NCBI GenBank assembly: GCA_963565915.1
Contig: OY751493.1
Coordinates: forward strand, 682,001 to 746,000
DNA: 64,000 bases
Origin: Entoloma clypeatum
Lineage: Eukaryota > Basidiomycota > Agaricomycetes > Agaricales > Entolomataceae
Reading direction: 5' to 3'
Made by a program: the position numbers and the translations under genes
Notes under the pieces: model-generated
Seen by the model: only the letters and a program-made list of their open reading frames with translations
The model's database searches: none
Told to the model about the DNA's origin: nothing
In this document: piece by piece, positions 44,519 to 57,724 of the stretch
Layout of the letters: every line of letters starts with the position of its first letter
How positions within the stretch are numbered: the first letter of the stretch is position 1

Positions 44519-47133
44519 TTACACTGTAATCCTTCTCTTCAAGTGAGGTGTGAATATGGGCAACGGATGGGCCTGTACAGGAGTCAGCAGTCATAGGGGG
44601 AATAAAAACGAGGAATGTACCCGGGTAGTCAACACATATTCTAAAAGTATAAGGCGTTAATCGATGATCTCCCAAAAATCGAAGCAGGACGTACTATCCA
44701 AAGGCACCACAGTCTCATCAGAGAACAGCAAATACAAATACTTCAGCGTCGCACTCTGCAAATCCAAGCCGAAAAAAAAAACCATCCATTAACCCCGAAA
44801 CCAACCCAAGGGGAGGGAAGAAGAATGCACCATCATACCCCCATCCATCCGATCCTCCCTCCCACTCTCCACATCATCCACATTCAAAATCCCCGCATAC
44901 CCGCCCGTCTCCACGCGACAGTGCTTCTCGATCGCCTGGAAGATCTCCCAGCCGTACTCCCGGTACTTATCGTCACCCGTCAGGCGGTACGCAACGAAAA
45001 GGGACCCGATCGTCTCTGGCCCAAGTATATACCGCGCGGCATCAGGCGGCATCCTCCCAGCAGGTCTAGATAATGCAATAAACGATTCAATCATAACGCA
45101 TGCATCGCATGATCGACATACTGCGCATCTTTGATGTACCAGTCCTTCCCCACACGACTACCTAGCCCATCGTCCCGCGTACGGAAATGGACGACCTCCG
45201 GCGCCAAGCCACTGTCCACCAGAAGACCACGTTTAGATCAGTCCCTGCGAGATTACACGACAGAGGGAGAAAAAGCCCACGTCGCCGTCCCGCGATACAT
45301 GTCTACACACGTCTCGACGAGCGCCAGCCCCGTCCTCCAATTCCGTGCGCCCTCCATCGTCAGCTCCGACTCTTTGGGTGGTATGGAGACAGGGAAGATC
45401 TCTGCGCCGGTCGTGGTGGCCCCGAGGAGGAGGGTCCCGGCGAGGGGACACGCGTGGTGGTCGTGTTTTGGATTGGGTTCCCAGGTGCTACCGTACGGCG
45501 ACTAAGTCAGAGTCGACGAGGGAGAGGAAGACGAGGTGCTCACATGTGACCCCTCTCACCATGGTGAGGGATACGTTCATAAGTGAACGTGAGGTTTTGC
45601 TCTAGGCTTTTTGCGAGTACCTGTCGGTGGATGGCGTCCATGGAGCTATCATACATCTATCATGGAAATTAGATCAAGTTGATGTATGCGTGCATAGGTG
45701 AACAGAGTCCTTGCCTCGCGGTAAAAAGGTTCGGTTTGGTCCGTTTGTAGGTACTGTTTTCTGTAACACGATAGAGTGAGATTCGGTCGTTGTTGAAGAA
45801 ACAAGAAATGGAGAATGAGTCAACCTCACAGAAGATATTCGTAGAAAGCGTTGGCTCTGTGTCCTACTCGAATTTCAGACGTCAAAGGTCTTCCGCTCTC
45901 AGACCTGAGAAAGGTATCATGAATATAGCATCGCGATGAAAACCAAATGGCATACCCTAGGTATACGGGTGGAAGCCCTTGAGGCTGCTTCGTTTTTTGG
46001 AGTGTCTTCATCACCTTATGCAGTCATAAGCAAACCACAACTTGCAACAACCAAAAAAAAACCAACATACGTGCTCAACCCTATCCCAATACTCCCCGTT
46101 CTCTGTCACCTGGCTTAATTGCCGCCACTCAAGCTGTATCCCCGTCACCTCCTTCAGTACCACGACATTATTAGGGTCATTGACGCCCTTTCGCTTGCCA
46201 AGGTTGACCTCCGTCTTCGGGAACCGCGACGACGTGTCAAAGGCAGGCATGATCCGGTCCGCAAGGTCAGTCGCTTTTTCGAGGAAGACGGGGTCGCCGT
46301 TGGATAGGTGATATGCGGAGAGCAGGCCGCCGAGTATTCTGGAGGTCAACTGGCCCAAAGCGAGGGATTGTCAGCAAAGGAAAGAGGGAGAAGGGAGAAA
46401 GGGATAGACGCACCTCGAAACCATTGAACTCCTTATCCCGATCAAAGGTACTGAAATCAGCCACCCACTTCCGCGCGCGTTCGTACTCGTCCTTCAGGCC
46501 CATGATTTGCATGGTATCAATAGCGTCGACAACCGTGTATCCGATTCCGCCCGCTGCGGAGATGTTGGAGCCTTTCTTGGAGATGGGGTAGTAGTTGTCG
46601 GAACCCATCGCGTCTCGTTCTGTGCATATAGCAGCGTTAGCGTGGGATGTGGTGGAAACGTGCGCATATATACACACCGTAAGCTAACCATGCATGCTAT
46701 GAGCATTTTGGTGGGATGAGAAAGGGGCATAAGCATGAGTGCGACGTTGCATACCTTAAATGCTTCAACGACAGCACCACGTTTTGGAACGTGGGATGAG
46801 AGCTTGAGGGCGCGTGGTGGTGCTGAAGAATGCGGGCCAGGAAGGATATCGCGCTATGGGACTCCCCATCAGCTCTCCCATCATCCATAGCAAACAGAAA
46901 TTGTACTCTATATGAAACAACCGCACAGATAAGCACGATAAGACCAAGGACACCCTTCACGAAGGCTCCGAACAACGATGAGGAGGAATCCGAAGCGGTT
47001 TCGATGGTTGGCGTCTTTGCATTGGATCTCTGCAAAATGGGCTCCAATGTCAACTGCGTCAAGGACCGTTGAAACCCACCTTGGCCTTCCCGTTCCCCTC
47101 GCTCTTTCTCTGTTTCATTCCATTCTTAGCCAT
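44519..47133 (-). CDS. GH47 alpha-1,2-mannosidase-like type II membrane protein with altered active-site motifs
   Basis: The best start is the ATG at 47133 (MAKNGMKQRKSEG...), joined over a 54-bp intron to RSNAKTPTIETAS. A membrane segment follows (FVKGVLGLIVLICAVVSY), giving a type II ER/Golgi topology. GH47 landmarks in order: PISKKGSNISAAGGIGYTVV, DAIDTMQIMGLKDEYERARKWV, FE-VTSRILGGLLSAYHLSGD-type block, GLAPEVVHF, GPETIGSLFVAYRLTGD, SATLKYLYLLFSD and a C-terminal TTRAHPLPIF. The family trims mannose from N-glycans using Ca2+ and acidic residues. Several usual acids appear changed: ETIES to ETIGS, SFFLAETLKYLY to GGMMSATLKYLY, and NTEAHP to TTRAHP. Many short introns make exact exon limits approximate. 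Confidence 0.8.
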
Positions 47134-47594
47134 CACGTTTTTACTCTTGTTTTACGGTCGCATTTTGTCGAGTTTCCGCGATTGGTGGCAGTGTTGGCAT
47201 GGTGAGAGGGTTGCATCGTTGGCTTTCGGAATGTTCAATGTTCAGAACGGGAGGACGACGCCGAGACGACGCCCTCTGCGCAGGCATATTACGCGTTGAA
47301 GATAGAAGGAGGTGTCAGGGAGGACCCGGGACGTGGATGACTCGGAGTTGAACGTTGAAGCTTGACAGGTTGGTCTCGCCAGGGTCAATCAAGCTGCAAT
47401 CTAATACCAGCTTAACCAGAGCTTAACCATATTCCAGCTGGACGTTGTGATCCTACGGTAGTAAGTATGCGCCGCCCGCAGGCGCAGGTCGTCATATCAT
47501 CTACATGGATCTGATCTTCGCCAATGTGCTCAAAGTTGCGGATCTCCAGTCAAGTCAAACTCAGGCCAACCGAGGAATCCAATCCAGATTATCC

Positions 47595-49783
47595 ATGTTG
47601 GTTCCAAACATCCCCCACTGTTGGCTAGCCTTGGCGTTCCTCGCCGCCAGCGTCACCGCGTCGGCCTCACAACACCCATTAACAACATTTCTAAACCCCA
47701 AGCAGAAGAAGACATTGAACAAGCCTCCAATTGCCCCGAGCAGTTTCCGCCCAACGGCTTATTATGCATACGACGAAGGTCTTTTCACTCCCCTCGAAGA
47801 CTTCTCTGCACTCTCAGAATCGGATTTCACCCACATTTCCCATCCATTGTTCCCTCGCCACGGCGTCCGAATCAAGAAGACCAACTTCTGTGACGGGACT
47901 GTCAAGTGAGCGTGCTTCAAACACTCCCTCTATCTTGCTCCACGCGTTGACAGAGTCTGCACTTGGAAGCTCGTATACGGGGTATATCGACATAGAAGCG
48001 CGTCACCTGTTCTTCTACTTTTTCGAGAGCAGGAACGATCCCAAGACAGACGATGTCATCTTCTGGACCAACGGCGGCCCGGGATGCTCTTCCGCGTTGG
48101 GTCTCTTCATGGAACTCGGTACGTCATCCGCAACAATCCCCCGCCGTATCAGTTCGTTGGAAATTCTGCCAAGGTCCACGCAGGATATCCAACGCCAATG
48201 GGACCGAATATTTCCCGGAGTCATGGAACTCGAACGCCAATGTCTTCTTCGTCGACCAGCCCGTTGGCGTAGGCTTCTCTTACGCAGATCACGGCGAAGA
48301 AGTGGTATGTCCCGCTCCCACTACTTCCTCAGGCATGCTCACGTAAGTATACTGGTCACTTTAGTCCACCTCGGAGGATGCAGCAAAAGACATCGCGGCA
48401 TTCGTCGCCATCTTCTTCGAGAACTTTAGCGAATTCAAAGGCCGGCGTTTCCATATGGCTGGGGAATCCTACGGCGTAAGCTTTCACCTTTCTTTACTTC
48501 AACCCCTTTGGAGAATCCATCCCGCGCAGGGCCGTTATATACCGCTCTTCGCCTCTGCAGTGTATGATCAAAACGCGAAGCTGGTCGAAGCCGGTTTAGC
48601 GCCTATCAATCTCGCTTCTGCCATTATTGGTGCGCTGCCACTTATACAAAATCTCCACGGAACAACAATAACGGACCGACGTTTTACCGACGTTTTTCTG
48701 CAGGTAACGGCTTCACCGAACCGCATTCAATGATCCTGTCATACTACGACATGCAATGCACAGCTGCCTCCGTCCCACCCGTTATGGACATTCTGTGCGT
48801 ATCTCACCATAACCTTGTTCGCTAATACGTATCAATCAGCCACGATAGTTCTTGCGTTCGCATGAAACAAATTGTGAATAAGTATACTTACTATCTCATG
48901 AACCATCACCTGACAACAACCCACTACTATTCTAGATTCCCCGATGCGTCAAATGGCTCTAAGAATCCTGCACAGACACATTCGATGTCTTCAACTGCAA
49001 GGCCGCCACCCGGTTTTGTCAGGACGAACTGCACGAACCGTTTTACACCACAGGTGCGTTCCCATTCCCCCCATTCCCTTCCAATATCTCGGAATCTTGA
49101 CCAAATTCTAGGGAAAAACCCATACGACATGAGCAAAGACTGCGATGGCGAACTCGCAGAAACGCTCTGCTACCCCATCACCAAGTCAGTCCCTCAGTCC
49201 CTCAGATCCCCTTCCTCACCTCCCCCCTCGCTCCACATCCAAACTCACCCACTTATCCACCCTCCCATCCAGAAACATCCCAGCCCACCCCAACCTCCCG
49301 TCCACCCGCACCCTCCTCGGCGTATCCCCAACCCTCTCCACCACACCCTACTCCTCCTGCTCCACCTCAATCGGCCTCGGCTTCGCGGACGCCCTCGACG
49401 AGCTGTACACCTCGCACCACCACGTCGCCGCCCTCCTCGAGCGCAGCGTCCGGGTCCTCGTCTACGTCGGTACCTACGACTGGATATGCAACTGGGTCGG
49501 GAACGAGCGGTGGACGCTGGGGCTGGAGTGGAGCGGGATGGAGGAGTTTGGGAAGAAGGAGCTGAGAGTGTGTGGAATGTGAATGGGAGTAGGGCGGGCA
49601 GGACGAGGAGTGCGAGGGGGTTGACGTATGCTACTCTGGAGGGGGCGGGGCATATGGTTCGTGTTTTCTTTTCAATTCGGGGGTATGACCTTTGCGTACT
49701 TACTGTTATTACAGGTTCCATATGATCAGCCGAAGGAAGCGTTGGCCCTCATCAATCGGTGGTTGGCGGGAGCTGAACTGTAA
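47595..49783 (+). CDS. Secreted serine carboxypeptidase (peptidase family S10)
   Basis: The ATG at 47595 begins a signal peptide ([20 protein letters not shown]). Family S10 landmarks follow across about ten exons: [36 protein letters not shown] (oxyanion region), [19 protein letters not shown], the nucleophile Ser in [24 protein letters not shown], the Asp in [14 protein letters not shown] and the His in [17 protein letters not shown]. The TAA is at 49781-49783. It resembles carboxypeptidase Y-type enzymes that remove C-terminal residues in the vacuole or outside the cell. The intron after CDGT(VK) has two possible splice solutions. The gene is divergent from the GH47 gene, with about 460 bp between starts. 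Confidence 0.9.
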
Positions 49784-50186
49784 TTGGTTTATTTGACGGC
49801 TTGTATGACATCAATACTTGGGGTCGTGATAACATATAAGATGAGTGGCAAGCATATCGAGAGGCAGCAATGTTACCCATTACACCATATCCGACTACTT
49901 CAAATTTGTAATGCCGTATCTAATCTACAAGACATCATGGAAGGTTACATTCAAGTGTGCATGGAAGTGAATCAAGAACTTGGTCCGCAGTGCTATCTCA
50001 CTGGCAGACGCGTCATGTCGCCCATGCGAACAACAGAAAAAAATGGCGAGTCGAAACGCTGGCATAAAAAAACTGGGCGCTTAGTTGAACTGTTGTTGCT
50101 TTGCTTTCTCCGTGTGCTTGATATGGCATTACAAGACGTGGCAGAAGGACCTAACCGGTAAAATTCGCGAGACTGTGATGCAACAT
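49784..50186. other. Intergenic, no gene seen
   Basis: A 125-residue plus-strand ORF here is open but has no recognisable features. Confidence 0.4.
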
Positions 50187-50276
50187 TCGGATACGGGGAA
50201 TCGAACCCCGAGCTGCCGCGCACCTTGCAGCTCTCAATATGAGAGGCGGCAATGTTAGCCGTTACACCATATCCGA
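50187..50276 (-). tRNA. tRNA-Glu (CTC) with intron
   Basis: The minus strand gives a 7-bp acceptor stem TCGGATA/TATCCGA, D arm GTGT...ACAT with TGGTGTAACGGCTA, anticodon stem GCCGC/GCGGC around loop CTCTCA(A) with anticodon CTC, and T arm CGGGG TTCGATT CCCCG. About 18-20 bases after position 37 (TATTGAGAGCTGCAAGGTGC) are the intron. It matches the eukaryotic tRNA-Glu consensus. Confidence 0.9.
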
Positions 50277-50402
50277 TGATGAAAAGATAAATCTTCCTGG
50301 ATACTATAGTACATCATTCCACATTCTTAGCTATAAGGAGGTCCTTTTTTTCAGTGTGAAAACCACTCAGCCCACCCCCCTTCCCTCTCCTCCCCATCAC
50401 AA

Positions 50403-53400
50403 TCAAGCAACATACAAAAACCGATTCTTATCCTCCCTGCTCCTCTCCAAATAATCGCCCTCCACCAGCGCATCGATCCTCTTCTTAATCGCATCCACCT
50501 GCGGCACAAAGTGGCTCTTCACAGCATCGATCGTCGCAGCCTTCAGCTGCTCATACATCATCTCCTTCTTCGCCTTCATAATCCGAACGATCGCCGCGTC
50601 GAGGTAGTGTTTCCTGTCGCCCTCGATGGAAATATTTGTCCGTTGTGATTCTTCCGGCTGTTCCGTAGTATATGAGCATGTATGATAAGGGCATGGAAGA
50701 AAGGGACGCACAGAGACTTTCGCCTGGATAGAGTTGATATGCACCTTCGCCCGCGGATCCTCAAAATCCTCGTTAAACCTGAACAAGTCCCCATCCCCCA
50801 CGTCCCGCCCCGGGGGAACCTTCTTAAGCACCTTTTTCTTCCCGCACGCCAGGCTCTGCAGCGTCCGCCTCAACTCCGCATCATCTAGTATCACCAATGA
50901 TCAGCACTATTTCAAGAGGATGAAAGAACAAAAGGAAGGAAACCCCACCCATCCTCGTCCGCTCCAGAATCTCCGGGTACCTCCACTCATCACTCTCATC
51001 GAACAGCAACAGTATGACCCCTTGGTACAAGCTCAGCGACAGCTCCTTCTCCCCGGGCCTGAACCTCGCCTTTATTGTCACCGTCCCGAGCGCATGGTCC
51101 CAGTCAAGGACGTGCCCCGAGTGGCGCTGCTTGTAGTAATTTGCATAGGCCATCAGCTCCGCCTGCATCTGTGGGGGAAGGGAAGTGTGAGTGGATGAGT
51201 ATATATGAGGGGAAAAGAAGACATACACCAGGCGGAATATCCACAGTCGACTTCTGCACCGAAAACGGCCACGCGCTCCGCTGCAGCACCATCACAGTAA
51301 GCTTCAACCCGACACTCTCGCTGCCCAACCTCGAATGATAATCCCGCATCATCTCCCTCGAAAGCGCTAGGTCCTTGAACATCTCCTCGCCCATCCCGAA
51401 CTCGGGATCGTAATCTATCATCAAACCATTCAATCAATCAAATTCCCAAAGAAAAACAACACAACTCACTCTCCTTCAGCTTCTTCAACATCCCACTCTC
51501 AAAATCGTCACTCGCAGTCTTCCCAAGCAACAGCCGCTTCGCCAACATCCGGTGATAGAATGTCCGAAACACATCCTTGTCCTCCGTGTACCGGTACAAG
51601 CCCAGCACCGCGTCAAGCAGTGCCTCGTACTCCCTGTCGCTCGTCGACCCTTGGCCCCGCCGCATCGCCTTGTCGACGTACTTGGCGATCATCTCTGCGG
51701 GCACGTTACGGCGGGCTTTGAAGCCGAGAGTGAAGGCGTCGGTGAGGGCGTAGGCGAAGTCGGGGTTGGGGAGGCGCAGGAGCGGGGCGCTGGTTGAGGG
51801 TCCTAGGTCGTTCGGAGCGGGTGAGGGTTCAGGCTTCATTGAGGGTCCTGGGCTTGTGGTGGTGGTGGAGGTGCTGGATGTGGTAGCACCGAGCTTGTCA
51901 TCGAGAAAGGCGATGTTGATTGCAGAGTCGGCGAGGCTCTTAAAGTCAAGGAGGCGCTGAACCATATTGTCGTCGTTCGTGTCGTCCTTGACAATGCTCT
52001 GCACTGTCGTCTGGATGTATGCTCTGAATGCGGCGACAAGGGCCTTGACGCCGTCGACGCGGGAGAAGAGGCTGTACATCTTTGCGAGGGTGGTAAAGTC
52101 TTTGGTGTTGATGTATGTGCCGAGTGCTGTGATAACTCAGATAGAATCAAGAACTAAAGGAGTGAGAATAAGAATGACGCACTCCCTGTGGCCAACCACA
52201 CCAATCTTCCGCCCCACAGTGCCTTCTCAGTCGTCTCTCTCACGATGCTCCAGCTCCCAATATGTAACACATCCTGCGATCGCTGGTTCTCTTCCTCGAT
52301 CCGCATGTATGCATGCTTGAAGAAGGCTTTAGGATCACCGGCCATCGAGTGTGCGAGCTTGGCGGATTCTGCGGTGTAGAAGTCTCTCGTGATTTTGAGG
52401 TAGTGCTCTTCAAAGGTAGAGTATTGCTTGTGGGAGATCAGGTAGGGGATGAGTGCGGGAATCTGTGCACGAAGGTCGTGTTGTAACCTGTTGTGAAAAC
52501 CCATTATATTTGGAGATCTGGAGGTTGATAGACAGGTACCTTAAGTTGCGCTCCCAATTCGCCCACTCTGAGATTCCAGTTTCAAGGCGGTCCTTAACGC
52601 GCCAGTACTCAAAGATTCGTTTTGTGAACAGCATATATGCGAGAGTCCTAAATTATAGATTTAGTTTTTCTCCAAAATGAGATGGATCTGTGAGACAAAC
52701 CGTGTATTGAGAAGATTGCGCTGGTTGACGACGTACGCTTGGTCCAGATACGTCAACAACGACTGCAACAACGACTGCAAACGAAACATTGACATTAGCA
52801 TTGACAGCCCAGCTAACAATCGTGGACATACGATCTGGACCTCGAACCACTCACACGCCTTCACAAATTCTGCAATCCACTTCATCCCCGGGGCCTCTGC
52901 CGCCTCCGGACCTTGAGCTTCGAACATCCTCAGATGGTCCGCCAGACGGCCAAGCGACTGTTCAAGCTCTATCTTCAAACACCCATAGAGGCCTTCTCCC
53001 TTGTTATACAGAGTGACGACCGCCCGACACGCCGCATATATGGACTCATAGCTATGATTAAGCGACACCTCCTGTTCCCGCGTCAAGATCGTTCTAATGG
53101 TCCGTTTGAGCAGCGAGAAGGACGCATTTCCGTCGTGTGGCCGCCTTACTGTCCGAAATATCATCAGCCGTAGAGACAAAGAAGGAGCTTCGCGATGCGC
53201 ACATTCGTCTCCGATGACGGAGATCCTGATAGAGGCCTGGATGCCGTTGCGTTTGTACCTGGAAGCGGAAGGAGCGTCAGAGTCGGTGTCCATGCGGGCA
53301 GTCTTGCGACGGGGAGATGCCGACCCATCTTCGGAGGAAATCGAGTCTTGGATGGTCGATCGAAGGGTCGTGGTGAATGCTTTTGAGGTCTTGGGCAGCG

Positions 53401-53425
53401 TCAACAACGTGAACACGTCCGTCAT
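50403..53425 (-). CDS. cul4: Cullin, most likely cullin-4 (scaffold of CRL4 ubiquitin ligase)
   Basis: The likely start is the ATG at 53425 (MTDVFTLLTLPKTSKAF). Exons read leftward through N-terminal cullin repeats (SLLQSLLTYLDQAYVVNQRNLLNTR, TKRIFEYWRV, LISHKQYSTFEEHYLKITRDFY), then the middle (MYSLFSRVDGVKALVAAFRAYI, MVQRLLDFKSLAD, RRNVPAEMIAKYVDKAMRRG) and the conserved cullin homology domain (KDVFRTFYHRMLAKRLLLGKTASDD, ELRRTLQSLACGKKKVLKKVP). The C-terminal winged helix carries the neddylation lysine in AAIVRIMKAKK and ends in RFLYVA. The ELRRTLQSLACGK run and the overall layout fit CUL4, which binds DDB1-type adaptors for chromatin and DNA-repair substrates. A Ser/Thr/Pro-rich insert lies near 51790-51900. 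The assignment to CUL4 rather than CUL3 is by motif likeness only. Confidence 0.88.
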
Positions 53426-55813
53426 GGTGCTGTCTTTGAAGTTAGAAATGAGCGAGATGTTAGTTTGTAAACAACACCAAGCACGACCCCAACATCGATG
53501 TACCATGCATGTAGTAGCCATTGATTCAAAATTCACACCGCGAATGATACAAATTGACCAGCTCTTCTTCAGGTGTTCCCTTTGCAGTTCAATTCTTTCA
53601 GTCAGTACCATACAGTACCTAATTTGGGGCCACACCCTGCGGGAGTCAGTGATTCTCCACTTGAGCATTCACCTCGCCACAGGAACATACTACCAGGAAC
53701 ACAGAGGTAATGTCCCTGCCGTTATTAAGATTAGGCACACTTTCATATGTGTGAAGAGTTGACAAAGTCACCGGATTTGCATCTCAGATATGTATGGGCC
53801 CTCGACCATGCAATCGATGTTCCTCGCCATTAGGCAAACACATCTCGCTCCCTAATATATACCAATTCAAGGCCTTCTCCAATTGAAAAAAGTGGGTCTC
53901 ATTTTCCTCAGGTTTCCGTCATCTCTGTTGACCGCAGTACCGCAGCCCACATTACCCTTTTCAGGTTGTTGCTTTTTTCATCCCAGGACAGGATTTCCCT
54001 TTGGTCGACGCCACATTCGATTCCAAGATTTGTGACTCATATGTAGCAAGATGCTTGGCACACTACCATTTCAGTCTGAATCCGGCTCAACAAGCGTGTC
54101 CAACCTTTCTTCACCGTCCTGACTGAGAACCTGATATGTACACTTTCAGACGCTTCACGCTTCTCTCCCAAACTGAAAAAAAAAAAAGACGAAGCACTTA
54201 CCATCCCCCGCTGGCAAAACCAGAATCCCTTCAATGCACTGGCGACGCACCAGACCTTCTACCTACCCAAATCATCCGAATAAAGACTTCGCGGATTGAA
54301 TTTCAAATGGATCTCGTCCTGCTCTGGATCCTCAGCCACAGAAGTCCAATCACATCCACTCACCTCCCTCTTGGAAAATGTGCAAACAAACTTCACAGCT
54401 CATCCATCAGTCATCATCCCCGCGCCCCGAGTAAGTATGCACTGAAGTAAGCGACGTCATGACTCATCTGTACCATCCACACTGATCGTATCTCATTCAG
54501 ACCTTCTCGACGACAGCGCTGACAGACGCTCCCGAGTGGGGTTTGGTGCAGAACTTTCTGAAGCAACAGCAAGAAAAACAAGCCGATATATCAAAAGACG
54601 CAGTAGTATAGATCATATATACAGACACAGGCAGGGGAGGGGGTGAAGCCTACAATAACTAAAACAAAGAAAACAACAATGCGTAAGGAATATGTATAGT
54701 ATGTATAGTATTACGAGTCGTAGAGGGAAACAAAGACAGGACACAAGACGAGAAAGACAACAACAGAGGAAGAGGAGACAGTATATGTGTACGTGTATGT
54801 GGCAAGAGGGCAAGGGATATATAGTAAGATATGATTTATGTCATGTACGTGTATATGAAAAGAAGAAAGACACAAAAAAAAAGATAGGCGGGGCAAGCCA
54901 CGCCCAATAAAAAAGAATCTAGCGAGAGAGACATAGAGGAGAAAGGGGGAGCACACCACAACACCATTACTTTCCCCCCCAAAACAGCGTCCCAACAGAA
55001 CCGACATCGAGATCTAGCCCACTTCTAGACCGCAATCTTCAACGTTAGTCAGCCAGGGGGTGGAGGTGTTGACTTTGACGATCGAGAATGGGTGGGTGGT
55101 GTGACGAAGTCGATGAACAAAGCTGAGTCAAAGGGAACACCCAAATATAGCAACCCGTTTATGCCTCCGCACAAGTTCCGCCGACGACACAGTCTGTCCC
55201 CCAAACACACGCACACTGCTTGTCTTCTCTCTTCATCACAACATGATCGTCCGAATCTGTATTTGATTGACATGCGTCCAAAAAAAGGGGGGTAGTGGTG
55301 GAAGAAACAATTCAATCAGAAAAAAAACAAACAAAATAGACAAGTTCGGTTTAACATCGGATTTAAATAGAAAAAAGATGAATGAGCGTGCGGGGATGGG
55401 GGGAGGTGGGGCCATTGACTCACATTTTTGCTTATTATCGCACTGAATGGGATCGCCCAAAAGCGATCATAGACAGCCGAGTTTGGGTTACAACACACAC
55501 ACAGAGAGAAGATCGAGATCGCAGGACGAGGATTTGGCGCGACAGCGAGAGAGGTTTAATTATAATCGGCAAAGACGGAGGGGGGTGGTGACGCAAAGAG
55601 AGGGCAAGCATGAGTATCGCGTTTCTCAACAAAACAAGAAGAAAAAGGCAAAAAGAAACAAAAAGCAAAAAAGGGAAAGAGGAAACGAAGAAACCGAATA
55701 GGAGTGGATCGTTACATGCCAAGTGAAAGGTGCCCAAAAAAGAAATACGAAAGAGGTATGATGATGATACAGCACAGGAGAGAGAGAGAGAGAGAGAGGT
55801 AAAATTTGGGCAA
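53426..55813. other. Long intergenic stretch, no gene seen
   Basis: I found no domain or splice pattern on either strand. It contains the cullin upstream region, purine- and A-rich tracts from about 54140, and a (GA)n run at about 55775-55797. The part next to 55814 is the 3' untranslated region of the G-alpha gene. Confidence 0.4.
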
Positions 55814-57724
55814 CTAAATCAGTGCCGCCTTCTCGAGATTCGTTCGAAGGGTAATGCTGAGGGGATTTGAGTGTCGGTGATTAAAAGGAAGGAGAGCGAG
55901 CAAAGAAGTGGGGGGAGAAAGCAAAAATAGGAAGCAAAAGGACGAAGAGACAGAGGAATCAGAAAGGAGAGAAAAAAGAAAACGAGCTCAAAAAAAAGGG
56001 ACTTGAAATCACTCACTCTAAGAGAACAAAAACGTTGAGCACACGAAAAAAAAAAGACACTAAAACTAAATGAACATACCTTCAACCGCAGCCATAACTA
56101 CACGTAGCATCGCCGTGTCCGTCGCCGTCGTTATACTACCACGAAGAAAAAAATTACACCTCACAATCAGCAAACGTTATAAGAAACATATCAAACACGG
56201 ACTGTATGTATATTTCCCTTTCCTTCGACCTCCCCGCCTTCTGCGCAAGCTTTGCAAACCGGCGCTTGAAATAGTCGCGGCCTGCGCGGATATCGCCCGA
56301 CTCTCCCTCAAAGTCCTGCGTTCACCTCAGGTCAGAAACAGTAGAAGAAATGACATGGAACCCACAGGGAAGAAGTTCCTGATATCAGATGTTGGAATCT
56401 TCTTCTCGAACAGATCATTCTTGTTCAAGAACAGGATCTGAGAAACCATTTTGTTTTTTTTGAGATATACGAGACACAGACACAAAAAAAAACACCGCAC
56501 GATCGACGTCTGCTTGAACCACTGCGAATGGCATATCGAATCCCAAATCGTCATTGCGTCCTGCATCTGATTCTAACAACCGAACGCAAAAAAAAAGAAA
56601 GATTCAGCACACCCCCCAAAAAAACAAACAAAATGAAAACAAAACTCACCGCATCCCTATCCTCCACCAAACACTGGTCATACCCGCTCAAGCTCACCAA
56701 AAACAAGATGCTCGTCACGTCCTGAAAACAATGTATCCACTTCCGCCGCTCGCTCTTCTGCCCACCCACATCGACCATCAACATCTCATGGTCCTTCAGA
56801 TTAAACGTCGTCTCCGTGATGCCGATCGTCCGCGCACGACACCGTATTATGTCCTGCTCCACGGGCACATACGCATGGTCAAACAGCCGGTCCAACGACG
56901 AGAAAAAGTACGACAAGCTAGCAAAAAAAAAAAAGGTCGTGTCCCAACAACCGTCAGTCCCCACCGGGTGAAAACAAACAAAACAAAAAAAAAAACGCAC
57001 TTCTCAGGTAACGCCGCCTCGTTCCCGCGCTCCCACGCGCGCTGCACGTTCGGGTCCTCCCACAGCGCCCTGAGCGGGCCGTAATACGACATGGGATACG
57101 GCTCGCCGTCGCGTATGTCGCGCGCGTTCTCGATGACGTCGAGGTACGGCAGGCTGTCCTCCGAGACTTTGAGGTCCATGTCCTCCATGGAGTCGAGGAG
57201 GTACTTCATCCCCCGCGTGAGGTTGTCGAACACGAGCTGGCGGTAGGTCTCGATTTCCTGCGGGGAGAAGGGGACTTTGTGGATCAGGCGCATTTGCTGA
57301 GGGGGTTTTGGGAGATTTGGTTGGGGTTGGAGGTGATTGGGTGGGTGGAAAGAAGGGGGAGAGGGGGAGGGGTGAGAGAGGTGAGAAGGAGTGAGCAGAG
57401 GTAGAAGATAAAAACTCACCTTGAGTATGGTCGATTTCCCAGAATCGCCCGAGCCCAGCAGCAGCACCTGCACACTATCATCAGCTCAACCGATCGCAGC
57501 ACCTGGGGCTTGAGAAGAGAAAACATATATATGAGAAAACCCACCTTGACCTGACTCGCCAGTCTCGCCTTTGCCTGCGATCCACAGACATCAGATACAA
57601 CGCAAGATAAGACGAAGCGGAATCTGGAAATCACCTCCTTGAGCTGCTTCTCCGCCTCTCTGTGTCTCGCCTTGTCCACCTCAGTCACCTCCACCCCGCC
57701 GGGCGACGACAAGCAGGACCCCAT
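55814..57724 (-). CDS. Heterotrimeric G protein alpha subunit
   Basis: The ATG at 57724 gives MGSCLSSPGG, with the N-terminal Gly and Cys for myristoylation and palmitoylation. In order: P-loop LLLGSGDSGKST (Asp where most G-alphas have Glu), the helical domain (MRLIHKVPFSPQEIETYRQLV...), switch I RARTIGITETTF, switch II DVGGQKSERRKWIHCF, the NKND base motif in LFLNKNDLFEKKIP, DFEGESGDIRAGRDYFKRRFAKL and the TATDTAMLRVVMAAVE strand. It would relay receptor signals such as pheromone or nutrient cues. The last exon is uncertain: its natural C-terminal reading (LRTNLEKAALI, stop at 55814) is one base out of phase with the visible splice from AAVE; the in-phase reading ends ...ISRRRH at 55819. 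Confidence 0.88.

Noticed and set aside
49784..50161. 125-residue plus-strand ORF after the carboxypeptidase
   Set aside because: Likely 3' untranslated sequence; starts at the carboxypeptidase stop and has no domain.
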